A DNA stretch of 64,000 nt from Fulvimonas soli (GTDB lineage: Bacteria; Pseudomonadota; Gammaproteobacteria; Xanthomonadales; Rhodanobacteraceae): assembly GCF_003148905.1 (NCBI RefSeq), contig NZ_QGHC01000004.1:1-64000 (forward strand), given 5' to 3'. A program made the translations under genes and the position numbers. Position 1 is the first letter of the stretch; each line of letters opens with the position of its first letter. Positions 8,386-18,002 of this stretch are shown one piece after another. The notes beneath the pieces were generated by a model. The model was given only the letters and a program-made list of their open reading frames with translations. It made no database searches and was not told where the DNA came from.

Positions 8386-8591
8386 GCCGTGCTCCATTGA
8401 ACAACGCCCCGCGCGGGGCCTGCGCCCGAGATGGCGGCGCGCCGCGGCGGCGCCAGGGCCGGCGCGGGAAACGGATTGTCGTCGCGGCGGCGCCAGCGGC
8501 GCGTGATGCGCACGCCTGATCCGCGTGCACGTCTGCGGCTATGCTCGGGGACCTGTCCGCGGAGCGCACGGCAAGCCTGGGAGACGATCGC

Positions 8592-11303
8592 ATGGAAACG
8601 AGGCCGAGGGTCATGGCGGAGGCATCCCTCCACGACAGGACGCGCCGCGGATGGCGCCGCGCCGTGCGGGCGCTGGCGCTGGCGGCGGCGCTGGCCGGCG
8701 CCGGCGCGCCGCGGGCGCAGGACCTCTCGACGCAGGCGCTGACCGCGGGCTGGCGGTTCCGCCTCGCGCCGGACGCGCCGGCGGCGCGCGCGCAGCCGCA
8801 GGCGGCGGCCTGGCACGCCGCGCAGGTGCCGGGCAGCGTGCAGACCGACCTTCTCGCGGCCGGCCTGATCGGCGACCCGTTCTGGCGCGACAACGAGGCG
8901 TCGCTGCAATGGATCGGCCTGGCCGATTGGGAATACCGGCTGGACTTCCGGCTCGATCCCGCGCTGGCCGCCAAGCGGCACCTGGAGCTGGTGTTCGACG
9001 GCCTGGACACCTTCGCCGACGTCGAGCTCAACGGCCGGCCGCTGCTGTTCGCCGACAACATGTTCCGGCGCTGGCGGGTGGACGCGAAACCCTACCTGCA
9101 CGCGGGCGACAACCGGCTGCGCGTGGTGTTCCACTCGCCGGTCGCACGCCTGCAACCCTGGCTGGCCAAGCAGCCCTACGCGCTGCCGGGCGAGTTCGAC
9201 TCCGCCTTCGGCGACGAGCCGCCGGGCCGGCAGACCGCCAACTACGTGCGCAAGGCCGCCTACCAGTACGGCTGGGATTGGGGCCCGCGCTACGTCACCG
9301 CGGGCCTGTGGCAGCCGGTGCGGCTGGAGGGCTGGGACGCGCTGCGGCTGGCCGACTTCCATATCGCGCAGGACCGCGTGGACGCCGAGCGGGCGCAGCT
9401 GCACGCTCAGGTCGAGGTGCAGGCCGAGCGGGCCGGGCCGGCGCGGCTCGCGGTGCGCTGGACCGCGCCCGACGGCCGCCGGGGCGAGGCGGCGCGCGAA
9501 GTGGCGCTGACCGCGGGCCGCAACACGCTGGACCTGCCCCTGACCATCGACCGGCCGCAGCGCTGGTGGCCGGCCGGCTACGGCCCGCAGAACCTCTACC
9601 GCTTCCATGTCGTGGTGACGGACGCGGACGGCCGTCCGCTCGCCGAGGCGGAGCGCGGCACCGGCCTGCGCCGCGTCGAGCTGCGCCGCGAGCGCGACCG
9701 CTGGGGCCGCGGCTTCGCCTTCGTGGTCAACGGCGTGCCGGTGTTCGCCAAGGGCGCCAACCTGATCCCGTTCGACAGCTTCCCCGCGCGCATGGACGAG
9801 GCGCGCATGCGGCAGCTGCTGGCCTCCGCCCGCGACGCCAACATGAACATGCTGCGCGTGTGGGGCGGCGGCATCTATCCCAGCGACGCCTTTTTCGACG
9901 AGGCCGACCGGCTCGGCCTGATGGTCTGGCAGGACTTCATGTTCGGCGGCGCCGTGCCGCCCTACGACGAGGCCTTCCGCGCCAACGTCGAGCAGGAGGC
10001 GCGCCAGCAGGTGCGGCGCCTGCGCGACCATCCCAGCCTGGTGCTGTGGTGCGGCAACAACGAGGTGCAGACCGGCTGGGAAGCCTGGCCCGACCGCAAG
10101 GCCTTCGCGCAGGCGATCGGCGCGGCCGAGCGCGCGAGGGTGGAGCAGGGCATGCGCGCGCTGTTCGACCGCACCCTGCGCGCGGTGGCGAGGGAGGAGT
10201 CGCCGGAGGTGCCGTACTGGGCCGGCTCGCCGGGTACCGACTACGCTGGCCCCGCCAACGTGCCCGGCGACGGCGACTACCACTACTGGGAGGTGTGGTC
10301 GGGCGAGGCCCGGCCGGTGGAGGAGTACCTGCGCGTCACGCCGCGCTTCCAGTCCGAGTACGGGCTGCAGTCCCTTCCCGCGATGGACACGATCCGCGCC
10401 TTCGCCGCGCCGGGCGATCTCTCGCCCGAATCGCCGGTGCTGCGCGCGCACCAGAAGTACGACAAGGGCAACGGCAACCGGCGCCTGCTGCTGTACGTCC
10501 GCCGCGGCTACGGCGAGCCGAGGGATTTCGAGTCCTTCGCGTACCTCAGCCAGGTGATGCAGGCCGAGGGCATCGAGCTGGCCGCCGACCATCTGCGCAG
10601 CGCGCGGCCGCGCAGCATGGGCTCGCTGTACTGGCAGCTCAACGACGTCTGGCCCGGCGCCTCGTGGTCGAGCATCGACTACTTCGGGCGCTGGAAGGCG
10701 CTGCAGTTCCACGCGCGGCGCTTCTACGCGCCGCTGCGCCTGGCCGCGTTCCACGACGGCGGCCGCGTGCGCGCCTGGCTGGTGTCCGACCGGCGCGAGC
10801 CGCTGGACGGCGAGCTCGCCGTGCGCGTGCTCGGCTTCGACGGCCATGAACTTTCGGCGCGGCGCGAGGCGGTGCGCGCCGCGCCGCTGGCCAGCACGCC
10901 CGCGCTGGACCTCGACGACCGGGCGCTGCTGCGCGGCGCCGATCCTGCACGCACGGTCGTCGTGCTGGAGTGGCGCGTGGGCGGGGAGACGGTCTCACGC
11001 CGGCTGGTGTTCTTCCGGCCGGCCGTGGCGCTGGCCTTGCCCGATCCCGGCCTGACGGCCGAGGTACGCGACGACGGTCACGGTCCGCTGCTGGAAATTG
11101 CTGCAACGCGGCTGGCGCGTGCGATTTGGATCGATTTTAATGGGCTGGAAGTCCAGGTTTCGGACAACGCCTTCGACCTGCTGCCCGGGGAGCACCGGCA
11201 AGTGCGACTGACCACCACGGCCGACATCGAAGCCCTGCGCCGCGCCCTGCGCCTGCGCTCGCTGGCCGGCGCGACGAGGCCGGCGCCGGGGGCGGCGCGG
11301 TGA
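8592..11303 (+). CDS. Exported beta-mannosidase, glycoside hydrolase family 2
   Basis: The 903-residue protein has a Sec signal peptide (RRAVRALALAAALAGAGAPRAQ, cleavage before DLSTQ), a GH2 sugar-binding domain, an immunoglobulin-like domain and a TIM barrel. The acid/base glutamate lies in LWCGNNEVQTGW (near residue 495). The nucleophile glutamate lies in RFQSEYGLQS (near residue 590), as in GH2 beta-mannosidases. GGGAGA lies 7 bp before ATG 8592; in-frame ATGs at 8541 and 8613 are less supported. It is first gene of a three-gene operon with GH125 and GH92 alpha-mannosidases (GTGA overlap with the next). It is expected to remove the beta-linked mannose of N-glycan cores or beta-mannosides in the periplasm. 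Confidence 0.9.
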   Translation: METRPRVMAEASLHDRTRRGWRRAVRALALAAALAGAGAPRAQDLSTQALTAGWRFRLAPDAPAARAQPQAAAWHAAQVPGSVQTDLLAAGLIGDPFWRDNEASLQWIGLADWEYRLDFRLDPALAAKRHLELVFDGLDTFADVELNGRPLLFADNMFRRWRVDAKPYLHAGDNRLRVVFHSPVARLQPWLAKQPYALPGEFDSAFGDEPPGRQTANYVRKAAYQYGWDWGPRYVTAGLWQPVRLEGWDALRLADFHIAQDRVDAERAQLHAQVEVQAERAGPARLAVRWTAPDGRRGEAAREVALTAGRNTLDLPLTIDRPQRWWPAGYGPQNLYRFHVVVTDADGRPLAEAERGTGLRRVELRRERDRWGRGFAFVVNGVPVFAKGANLIPFDSFPARMDEARMRQLLASARDANMNMLRVWGGGIYPSDAFFDEADRLGLMVWQDFMFGGAVPPYDEAFRANVEQEARQQVRRLRDHPSLVLWCGNNEVQTGWEAWPDRKAFAQAIGAAERARVEQGMRALFDRTLRAVAREESPEVPYWAGSPGTDYAGPANVPGDGDYHYWEVWSGEARPVEEYLRVTPRFQSEYGLQSLPAMDTIRAFAAPGDLSPESPVLRAHQKYDKGNGNRRLLLYVRRGYGEPRDFESFAYLSQVMQAEGIELAADHLRSARPRSMGSLYWQLNDVWPGASWSSIDYFGRWKALQFHARRFYAPLRLAAFHDGGRVRAWLVSDRREPLDGELAVRVLGFDGHELSARREAVRAAPLASTPALDLDDRALLRGADPARTVVVLEWRVGGETVSRRLVFFRPAVALALPDPGLTAEVRDDGHGPLLEIAATRLARAIWIDFNGLEVQVSDNAFDLLPGEHRQVRLTTTADIEALRRALRLRSLAGATRPAPGAAR

Positions 11304-12742
11304 TCTCGCGGCGCGACCTGCTGCGCTTCGGCGCGCTCGGCGCCGCCGCGGCGCTGGCCGGCCCGGTCCGCGCCGTCGCCGCGTCGCCGTCCGGCGGGAG
11401 CTTCGCCAGCCGCCGCCCGCCGCCGGGGAAACGCAAGTTCGCCAGCCCGGCCGTCGAGACGCAGATCGCGCAGGTGAAGGCGCGCATCGGCGACCCCGAG
11501 CTGGCCTGGCTGTTCGAGAACTGCTACCCGAACACGCTGGACACCACGGTCGAGGCCGGCACGCTCGACGGCAAGCCGGACACCTTCGTCATCACCGGCG
11601 ACATCGACGCGATGTGGCTGCGCGATTCCTCCGCGCAGGTGTGGCCCTACGTGCCGCTGGCCGCGCGCGACGCACCGCTGCGCCGCCTGCTGCGCGGGCT
11701 GATCCGCCGGCAGGCGCGCTGCATCGCGCTCGACCCCTACGCCAACGCCTTCCTGCCCGACCCGCGCGGCCGCTCGACGCTGAGCTGGGCGCAGGCCGAC
11801 CTCACCGAGATGAAACCGGGCGTGGCCGAGCGCAAGTGGGAGATCGACTCGCTGTGCTACCCGGTGCGGCTGGCCCACGCCTACTGGCGCGCCACCGGCG
11901 ACCGCGAGCCGTTCGACGGGGACTGGCGCGCGGCGATGCGCCTGGTGGTCGCCACCTTCCGCGCGCAGCAGCGCAAGGACGGGCCGGGGCCGTACCACTT
12001 CCAGCGGCCCTCGGCCAACCCGACCGACACGCAGTTCCTCGGCGGCTACGGCAACCCGACGCGGCCGGTGGGGCTGATCCACGCCGCGTTCCGCCCCTCC
12101 GACGACGCCTGCATCTACCCGTTCAACGTCCCCGGCAACCTGTTCGCGGTGGCGGCGCTGCGCCTGCTCGCACCGATGGCGCAGGCGCTGTACGGCGACC
12201 GCGCCTTCGCCGACGAGTGCGTCGCGCTGGCGGACGAGGTGGCACGTGCGGCCGATGCGCACGGCGTCATGGACGACGGGCAGGGCGGCGAGGTCTGGGC
12301 CTACGAGGTGGACGGCTACGGCAACCGGCTGTTCATGGACGACGCCAACGCGCCCGGCCTCTCCAGCCTGGCCTACCTCGGCTGCTGCGCGCCGGACGAC
12401 GCGCGCTATCGGCGCAGCCGCGCGCTGGCGTGGAGCCCGCGCAACCCGTACTTCTTCCGCGGCCGCGCCGCCGAGGGCATCGGCGGGCCGCACCAGGGGC
12501 TGCGCATGATCTGGCCGCTGTCGATCACCATGCGCGCGCTCACCAGCGACGACGACGGCGAGATCCGCCAGTGCCTGGCCTGGCTCAAGGCCGCGCACGC
12601 CGGCACCGGCTTCATGCACGAGGCCTTCGACCAGGACGACCCGGCGAAGTACACGCGGCCCTGGTTCGCCTGGGCCAACACGCTGTTCGGCGAGCTGATC
12701 GTGCGGCTCGCGCGGCAGCGTCCCCGCCTGCTGGCCGCGTGA
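11300..12742 (+). CDS. Tat-exported exo-alpha-1,6-mannosidase, GH125 (DUF1237)
   Basis: The 480-residue protein begins MISRRDLLRFGALGAAAALA, a twin-arginine signal (SRRDLL). The GH125 signature is clear: TGDIDAMWLRDSSAQVWPY near residues 98-116 and, later, ANPTDTQFLGGYGNP and GLRMIWPLSITMRAL. GH125 enzymes are metal-independent inverting alpha-1,6-mannosidases. The GTG start overlaps the stop of the GH2 gene by 4 bp, giving translational coupling. Together with GH92 it would trim alpha-mannose branches before beta-mannosidase acts. Confidence 0.9.
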   Translation: MISRRDLLRFGALGAAAALAGPVRAVAASPSGGSFASRRPPPGKRKFASPAVETQIAQVKARIGDPELAWLFENCYPNTLDTTVEAGTLDGKPDTFVITGDIDAMWLRDSSAQVWPYVPLAARDAPLRRLLRGLIRRQARCIALDPYANAFLPDPRGRSTLSWAQADLTEMKPGVAERKWEIDSLCYPVRLAHAYWRATGDREPFDGDWRAAMRLVVATFRAQQRKDGPGPYHFQRPSANPTDTQFLGGYGNPTRPVGLIHAAFRPSDDACIYPFNVPGNLFAVAALRLLAPMAQALYGDRAFADECVALADEVARAADAHGVMDDGQGGEVWAYEVDGYGNRLFMDDANAPGLSSLAYLGCCAPDDARYRRSRALAWSPRNPYFFRGRAAEGIGGPHQGLRMIWPLSITMRALTSDDDGEIRQCLAWLKAAHAGTGFMHEAFDQDDPAKYTRPWFAWANTLFGELIVRLARQRPRLLAA

Positions 12743-12791
12743 GCCGCGCGATGCCGGCCGCCTTCCCCACGCATTCCCCGGAGGTTTTCCC

Positions 12792-15221
12792 ATGGTGACG
12801 CGCAGACGCTTCCTGCAGGGCATGGCCATGACCGCGCTGGGCGCGCCGCTGGCGCGGCTGCCGGCGCTGGGTGCGCCGCGCGCGGCAGCCGGTGGCGCGG
12901 GGACGGCCGCCGCCGCGGGCGTCTCGCGCCACGTGGACGTGTTCGTCGGCACCGGCGGCCACGGCCACACCTTCCCCGGCGCCACGCTGCCGTTCGGCAT
13001 GGTGCAGCTCAGCCCCGACACCTACGACGCCGAATGGGACGCCTGCTCGGGCTACCACCAGGACGACGGCTCGATCATGGGCTTCTCGCACACCCACCTG
13101 TCCGGCACCGGCGCCAGCGACATGCTGGACGTGCTGGTGATGCCCGGCACCGGCGAGGTGCAGCTGCAACCGGGCGACCGCGAATACGCCGGCACGAACC
13201 ACCACTCGCGCTACGACGCGGTGCGGCCTTCCGCCGACGAGCCCAGGCGCAGCGGCCCGCCGAAGCGCGGCTACCGCTCGCGCTACGCGGACGAGCGGGC
13301 GCGGCCGGGCTACTACCGCGTGCGGCTCACCGACGTGGAGGTGCTGGCCGAGCTCACCGCCACGCTGCGCGCCGGCCTGCACCGCTATACCTTCGGCAGG
13401 CCGGGCGCGGGGCACCTGCTGGTCGACCTCGCGCACGGCTACCACGACGACCCGGCGGTGCCGTGCAAGGTCAGCGGCGCGCAATTGAAGCTGGTCGGCC
13501 GCGACACCCTGGTCGGCGGCCGCGTCGTGCACCAGTGGGCCAACGGGCGGCACATCTACTTCGCCATGAAGGTGTCGCGCCCGTTCGCGCGCGCCACGTT
13601 GTACAGCGAGGACGCGCCGCTGCCCGACGGCAGCGCCGAGGCGAAGGGCGCGCACCTCAAGGCCGCGCTGCACTTCGACGACGCGCAGCGCGCGCCGCTG
13701 CTGGTGAAGGTGGGCCTCTCGGCGGTGGACATCGACGGCGCGCTGCGCAACCTGGAGGCGGAGGTCCCCGGCTGGGACTTCGACGGGGCGCAGCGGGCCG
13801 CCGCCCAGGCGTGGGAGGCCGAGCTCGGCCGCATCCGCATCGACACGCCCTCGGAGGAGACGCGGCGCGTGTTCTACAGCGCGCTCTACCACACCCTGCT
13901 CGCGCCCACGCTGTTCAGCGACGTGGACGGCCGCTACCGCGGCATGGACCTGGCCGTGCACGCGCTGCCGCCGGGCAGGCACAACTACAGCACCTACTCG
14001 CTGTGGGACACCTACCGCGCGCTGCACCCGCTGTTCACCCTGTACCAGGCCGGGCGCGTGCCCGACCTGGTGGACGGCCTGGTGCGCATGATGGCCGAGA
14101 GCCCGGACGGCCCGCCGGTGTGGCCGTTGCAGGGCAGGGAGACCGGCTGCATGATCGGCTACCACTCCGTCGCGGTGATCGCCGAGGCGCAGGCCAAGGG
14201 CTTCGCCGGCATCGACTACGCGCGCGCCTGGCCGCTGCTGCGCAAGCGCGCGATGGACGACGACTACCGCGGCCTGCCGTACTACCGCAAGCTCGGCTAC
14301 ATTCCCAGCGACCGGGAAGGCGAGGCGGTCAGCAAGACGCTGGAATACGCCTACGACGACTGGGCGCTGGCCAGCCTCGCCGACGCCGCCGGCGCGCACG
14401 GAGACGCCGAGGCGCTGCGCGAGCGCTCGCGCAACTACCGCAACGTGTTCGACCCGAAGCTCGGCTTCGTGCGCCCGCGCGCGGCCGACGGGCAGTGGAT
14501 CGAGCCGTTCGACCCGCAGGCGATGGGCCACGGCGCGCGCTGGCGCGACTTCACCGAGTCCAACGCCTGGCAGGCCACCTTCCTCAACCAGCACGACGTC
14601 TACGCCTACGCGCGGCTGTTCGGCGGCATGGAGGCGTTCGAGCGCAAGCTGGACGCGCTGTTCGCCACGCCCGCGCAGCTGCCGCCGGACGCGCCGCCGG
14701 ACATCGCCGGCTTGGTCGGCCAGTACGCGCACGGCAACGAGCCCGGCCACCACGTGGCCTACCTCTACGCCTACACCGGCGCGCACCACAAGACGCAGGC
14801 GCGCGTGCGCATGCTGCTGGAGACCATGTACCGCGCCGCGCCGGACGGCCTGGCCGGCAACGAGGACTGCGGCCAGATGAGCGCGTGGTACGTGCTGGGC
14901 GCGCTGGGCCTGTATGCGGTCGACCCGGTCAGCGCCAACTACGTGTTCGGCAGCCCGCTGCTCGACCGCGCCGAGCTCGACCTCGGCGGCGGCCGCAAGC
15001 TGGTGGTGGAGGCGCACGGCAACGGCCCCGGCCGCCCGTACATCCAGTCGGTGCGCTGGAACGGCCAGCCGTGGACGAAGAGCTGGATCGGCCACGCCGA
15101 GCTGGCCGGGGGCGGCACGCTGGCCTTCACGATGGGCGCGACGCCGAACAAGGCCTTCGGCGCCGCGCCCGCCGACCGTCCGCCCGCGTTCGGGCGCCCC
15201 GCCGCCGAACAGCTCGCCTGA
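12792..15221 (+). CDS. Tat-exported alpha-mannosidase, GH92
   Basis: The 809-residue protein starts MVTRRRFLQGMAMTALGAPL, a Tat signal. GH92 motifs are present: VDVFVGTGGHGHTFPGAT after the signal, GFSHTHLSGTGASDM, GNEPGHHVAYLYAYTG, and the family signature GNEDCGQMSAWYVLGALGLY near residue 695. GH92 enzymes are calcium-dependent inverting exo-alpha-mannosidases (alpha-1,2/1,3/1,4). GGAGG lies 8 bp before the ATG and the gene starts 49 bp after GH125. Xanthomonas N-glycan loci contain the same enzyme types. No transporter or TonB receptor is next to it here. Confidence 0.93.
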   Translation: MVTRRRFLQGMAMTALGAPLARLPALGAPRAAAGGAGTAAAAGVSRHVDVFVGTGGHGHTFPGATLPFGMVQLSPDTYDAEWDACSGYHQDDGSIMGFSHTHLSGTGASDMLDVLVMPGTGEVQLQPGDREYAGTNHHSRYDAVRPSADEPRRSGPPKRGYRSRYADERARPGYYRVRLTDVEVLAELTATLRAGLHRYTFGRPGAGHLLVDLAHGYHDDPAVPCKVSGAQLKLVGRDTLVGGRVVHQWANGRHIYFAMKVSRPFARATLYSEDAPLPDGSAEAKGAHLKAALHFDDAQRAPLLVKVGLSAVDIDGALRNLEAEVPGWDFDGAQRAAAQAWEAELGRIRIDTPSEETRRVFYSALYHTLLAPTLFSDVDGRYRGMDLAVHALPPGRHNYSTYSLWDTYRALHPLFTLYQAGRVPDLVDGLVRMMAESPDGPPVWPLQGRETGCMIGYHSVAVIAEAQAKGFAGIDYARAWPLLRKRAMDDDYRGLPYYRKLGYIPSDREGEAVSKTLEYAYDDWALASLADAAGAHGDAEALRERSRNYRNVFDPKLGFVRPRAADGQWIEPFDPQAMGHGARWRDFTESNAWQATFLNQHDVYAYARLFGGMEAFERKLDALFATPAQLPPDAPPDIAGLVGQYAHGNEPGHHVAYLYAYTGAHHKTQARVRMLLETMYRAAPDGLAGNEDCGQMSAWYVLGALGLYAVDPVSANYVFGSPLLDRAELDLGGGRKLVVEAHGNGPGRPYIQSVRWNGQPWTKSWIGHAELAGGGTLAFTMGATPNKAFGAAPADRPPAFGRPAAEQLA

Positions 15222-15233
15222 CCCCGCGCCGTT

Positions 15234-15271
15234 CGCCCTCTCCCCTCCGGAGAGCGGGCCGGGGTGAGGGG
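15234..15271. repeat. REP-type extragenic palindromic repeat
   Basis: The 38-bp sequence (reverse strand: GCCCCTCACCCCGGCCC, then CTCTCCGGAGGGGAGAGGGC) can form a hairpin. It matches the repeat at 34463-34500 with only a few differences. Its left edge follows the GH92 gene and its right edge meets the broken end of the ada-like gene. Confidence 0.7.
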
Positions 15272-15851
15272 CCGCCCCCGCCCCAGTCCACCCACGCATC
15301 GCCCCATGCCGCCGCGCCGGCCGGGATGGCGCGCAGCGCTTCCCACACGCGCCGCTGGAACGGCGTGCCGCGCGGGTCCAGCGCCAGGCCGGCTGCTCGA
15401 TCGCCGCCAGCACGCGCGCTAGCCAGCGACCCGGATGGTCCTCTCGTTGCAGCCGCTCGCGCGGCAGGCGCCGGCGCAGGTCCGTGGCCAGCGAGCGCTC
15501 GTCGTCGCCCGGCAGGATCGCGCGGATGCCGCGCGCGCCGCGGGCGACCAGCACCAGGCCCAGCGGGCCGCGGCCGAAGCCGTAGCGGACGGTTTCGCCA
15601 GCGGCGTCGCGTTCCGGGTGACAGCGCTTGCACGGCCGGAAACCGGCGCGCTCGGCCTCGCGCGGACTGGCGTGGAAGGCCACGTGCTCCGGGCGCGGCG
15701 CGCGCGCCGCGCAGGAGGGGCGGCAGTACACGCCGGTCGAGCGCACCGAGTACTGGAAGCTGCCGTGGGCAGCGGCCTCGTGCGCCAGCAGCTGCGGCCA
15801 GCGGGAATCGGCGGTGATGGCGGCGCACCGGATGGCGTCCGCACGGTTCAT
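15272..15851 (-). pseudogene. ada: Ada-type O6-methylguanine-DNA methyltransferase, frameshifted and lacking its active-site end
   Basis: From ATG 15851 the product shows the Ada zinc domain (methyl-acceptor cysteines in GVYCRPSCAARAP and FRPCKRCHPE), which normally senses methylphosphotriesters. It then passes directly into the start of the methyltransferase domain (RYGFGRGPLGLVLVA). At about 15390 one base is missing or extra; the next frame gives LDPRGTPFQRRVWEALRAIP, the usual start of the DNA-binding part. It then ends at the REP element without the PCHRV catalytic motif. No AraC domain is present between the parts. Loss of the catalytic cysteine means no repair activity is expected. Confidence 0.8.
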
Positions 15852-16007
15852 GGCATGTTCCATCGGTCAGGGACGATGGGTGCAGGCTGGCGGGCGCGGC
15901 GGAAACTCCGCTTCTTGTTCTTGCCGTGCCGCGGGCGACGCCTCCGGGCGTTGAGTCCGGCCGGCGGTTTGCCTACTGTGCTGCCGTCGCCCGCCGCTGC
16001 CCGCGCC

Positions 16008-16730
16008 ATGCCGAATGCCGTCCTGTTCAATCCGCGCCCCCGCATCGACCGCGTGCCGCTCGACGACGGCAACGTCTGCTACGTGATCGACGACGCGCTG
16101 CTGGAGCCGGAGCGCCTGGTGGACTGGGCGTCGGCGCAGCGCGCGGCGTTCCGCCCGGTCGACTTCAACGCCTACCCGGGTAACTACCTGCCGCTGCCGC
16201 CGCAGCTCAACGATGCGCTGCAGACCTTCTACCTGCGCCACATGCGCGAGCTGTTCGACGCGCGCCGGCTGCTGCACATGCACTGCCGCCTGGCGATGGT
16301 GACCCTGCCGCCGCAGGCGCTGCGTCCCTACCAGTGGTTCTGCCACAGCGACCAGGTGGGCATCGACCCGGCCTGCAGCATCCAGGCCTCGGTGCTGTAT
16401 CTGTTCAAGGACGCGCGGCTGGGCGGCACCGGCTTCTACCGCGCCGTGCGCCCGGCGGAGGAGACCGCGCGCTTCTACAACGACGCCACGCAGCTCTCCG
16501 TCGCGGCCTTCGCGCAGCGCTACGGCCTCCGGCCCGGCTACATGCTCGCGTCGAACGACTACTTCGCGCGCACCGGCGGCGTCGAGGCCCGCTTCAACCG
16601 GCTGATCTTCTACGACGGCAGCATCCTGCATTCCGGCGACATCCTCGCGCCGGAGCGGCTCGGCGACGACCCGCGCACGGGCCGGCTCACCCTCAACGGC
16701 TTCTTCACCAGCCGCCGCCGCGCGACCTGA
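16008..16730 (+). CDS. DUF6445-family protein, 2-oxoglutarate/Fe(II) oxygenase-like
   Basis: The 240-residue protein starts MPNAVLFNPRPRIDRVPLDDGN. It has an H-x-D pair (FCHSDQVGID, near residues 110-119), a distal histidine (SILHSGDIL) and an arginine (GRLTLNGFF), in the order of iron/2-oxoglutarate oxygenases. That fold assignment is an inference. DUF6445 members often occur near tryptophan halogenase and TonB-receptor genes in related bacteria, but none is seen here. The start at 16008 is chosen from family length; no strong ribosome site is visible. Confidence 0.65.
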   Translation: MPNAVLFNPRPRIDRVPLDDGNVCYVIDDALLEPERLVDWASAQRAAFRPVDFNAYPGNYLPLPPQLNDALQTFYLRHMRELFDARRLLHMHCRLAMVTLPPQALRPYQWFCHSDQVGIDPACSIQASVLYLFKDARLGGTGFYRAVRPAEETARFYNDATQLSVAAFAQRYGLRPGYMLASNDYFARTGGVEARFNRLIFYDGSILHSGDILAPERLGDDPRTGRLTLNGFFTSRRRAT

Positions 16731-16744
16731 GCGCGCCCGGGCCT

Positions 16745-17161
16745 TCAGTCGGAGGCGACCACGCGGCCGGACTCGGGGTCGACCTCCAGCCGCACGTGCT
16801 TGCCCGCGCCGTTCTCGGCCTTGGCGCGCCACAGGCCGTCCTCGAAGTCCACGTCGTGCACGTCGGTGTAGCCCTGGGTGGACAGCGCGGCGCGCACGTC
16901 GCGCTCGCTCAGGCGCGACACCGCCTCGTCGGCGAAGGCCTGGCCGGTGGTCGGGTCCACGCGCACGGTCACGCGGTTGCCGTCGCCGCTCTTGGCGTGC
17001 GCGCGCCACATGCCGTCGCTGAACTTGAGGTCGTGCACCTTGGTGTAGCCCTGGCGTTCGAGCTGGGCGCGCACTTCGTGCTCCGTCAGCGCATCCTGCG
17101 CCGTGACGGCGCCGGTCGCGCCGAGGGCGAGGGCCAGGGCGAAGGGAGCAAGCTTCTTCAT
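16745..17161 (-). CDS. Exported two-repeat PepSY-like protein
   Basis: The 138-residue protein has a Sec signal (MKKLAPFALALALGATGAVTAQ). It then has two similar units of about 55 residues, each with the pattern ALTEHEVRAQLERQGYTKVHDLKFSDGMW-type start followed by a V-R-V/L-E-VDP-x-(T/S)-G ending, as in PepSY domains. PepSY proteins often modulate peptidases or receptors in the periplasm. Its 3' end converges on the DUF6445 gene, 14 bp away. No partner gene was identified. Confidence 0.75.
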   Translation of the reverse strand: MKKLAPFALALALGATGAVTAQDALTEHEVRAQLERQGYTKVHDLKFSDGMWRAHAKSGDGNRVTVRVDPTTGQAFADEAVSRLSERDVRAALSTQGYTDVHDVDFEDGLWRAKAENGAGKHVRLEVDPESGRVVASD

Positions 17162-17270
17162 GCGCGGGTTCCTCGTGTGGGGGACGCCGCAGTCTTGGCA
17201 AGGCCGGGTCAGCGCGCGGTGAATTCCGCCGGCCCGCGTTGGGTGCCGTTCACCCGCGTCCCGCGGGCCG

Positions 17271-17933
17271 TCATACGGCGGCCGCGGGCGCGCGCCGCGC
17301 CGCGAGGAAGCGCAGGCACTGCGTCAGCGTGGCGCCGGCCAGCGCCAGCAGCATGTCCCACTGCGCGTCCCACACGTCGCCCTGCGTGCCGAGGTAGGCC
17401 TGGCCGAGGTCGCCGCCGAACACCGTGGCGGCCAGCCACTCGATCAGCTCGAAGATCGCCGACAGCGACTCGATGAACAGCACCGGCAGCAGGAAGCGCC
17501 ACAACGCGGAACGCGGCGGCGCCTCGGCGCGGAACAGCTCCGCCGCCAGCGGCAACAGCAGCAGGCCGAACAGGAAATGCACCAGGCGGTCGTAGTGGTT
17601 GCGGCGCAGGCCGAGCAGCGCGTCCAGCGACTGGCCGCTGAGCCGGCGGAACGCCTCGTCGTAGGGCACCTGGGCGTAGGTGAAGTGCGCGCCCACCTCG
17701 TGCGCGCAGAGGAAGACGAACAACAGCGTGTAGGCCAGGTCGGAGAAGCGCAGCCGGCGCGCGGTGAACGCGAACAGCGGCACCGCGGCGAACACCACCA
17801 CGTTCTCCAGCAGCCAGTCCTGGCGGTACCAGGGGCGGATCGCCAGCGCCAGCCAGAACAGGGCGAACAGCGCGAGCAGCGCCGCAGGGTAGGCGAGGGA
17901 AGCGCGGGGGCGCTGCGTGGCGGACGGGGTCAT
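17271..17933 (-). CDS. DUF2238 (YjdF-like) integral membrane protein
   Basis: The 220-residue product has about six hydrophobic helices and the conserved features of YjdF proteins: LCAHEVGAHFTYAQVPYD near residue 85, NHYDRLVHFLFGLLL, ELIEWL, and GTQGDVWDAQWDMLLALAG near residues 185-203. Function is not established; the acidic and histidine residues within helices suggest a small-molecule or metal role. Start ATG 17933 gives the family length. It diverges from the Hsp20 gene with an FNR box between. Confidence 0.8.
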   Translation of the reverse strand: MTPSATQRPRASLAYPAALLALFALFWLALAIRPWYRQDWLLENVVVFAAVPLFAFTARRLRFSDLAYTLLFVFLCAHEVGAHFTYAQVPYDEAFRRLSGQSLDALLGLRRNHYDRLVHFLFGLLLLPLAAELFRAEAPPRSALWRFLLPVLFIESLSAIFELIEWLAATVFGGDLGQAYLGTQGDVWDAQWDMLLALAGATLTQCLRFLAARRAPAAAV

Positions 17934-18002
17934 GCGCGTATTCACCGTTGCCGTTATCGCTTTGTCAACGCGGTGGCGACGGCGGCATAGCGCGATGCGG
18001 CG

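Noticed and set aside
8382-10847. Long minus-strand open frame opposite the GH2 gene
   Set aside because: No family features; composition is that of the antisense of a GC-rich gene, and the plus strand encodes a complete GH2 enzyme with both catalytic glutamates.
12612-15863. A 1083-codon minus-strand open frame opposite the GH92 gene
   Set aside because: Only its first ~150 codons (the ada-like part) match a family. The rest is an antisense shadow of GH92 with His/Arg/Ala-rich low-complexity content typical of high-GC DNA.
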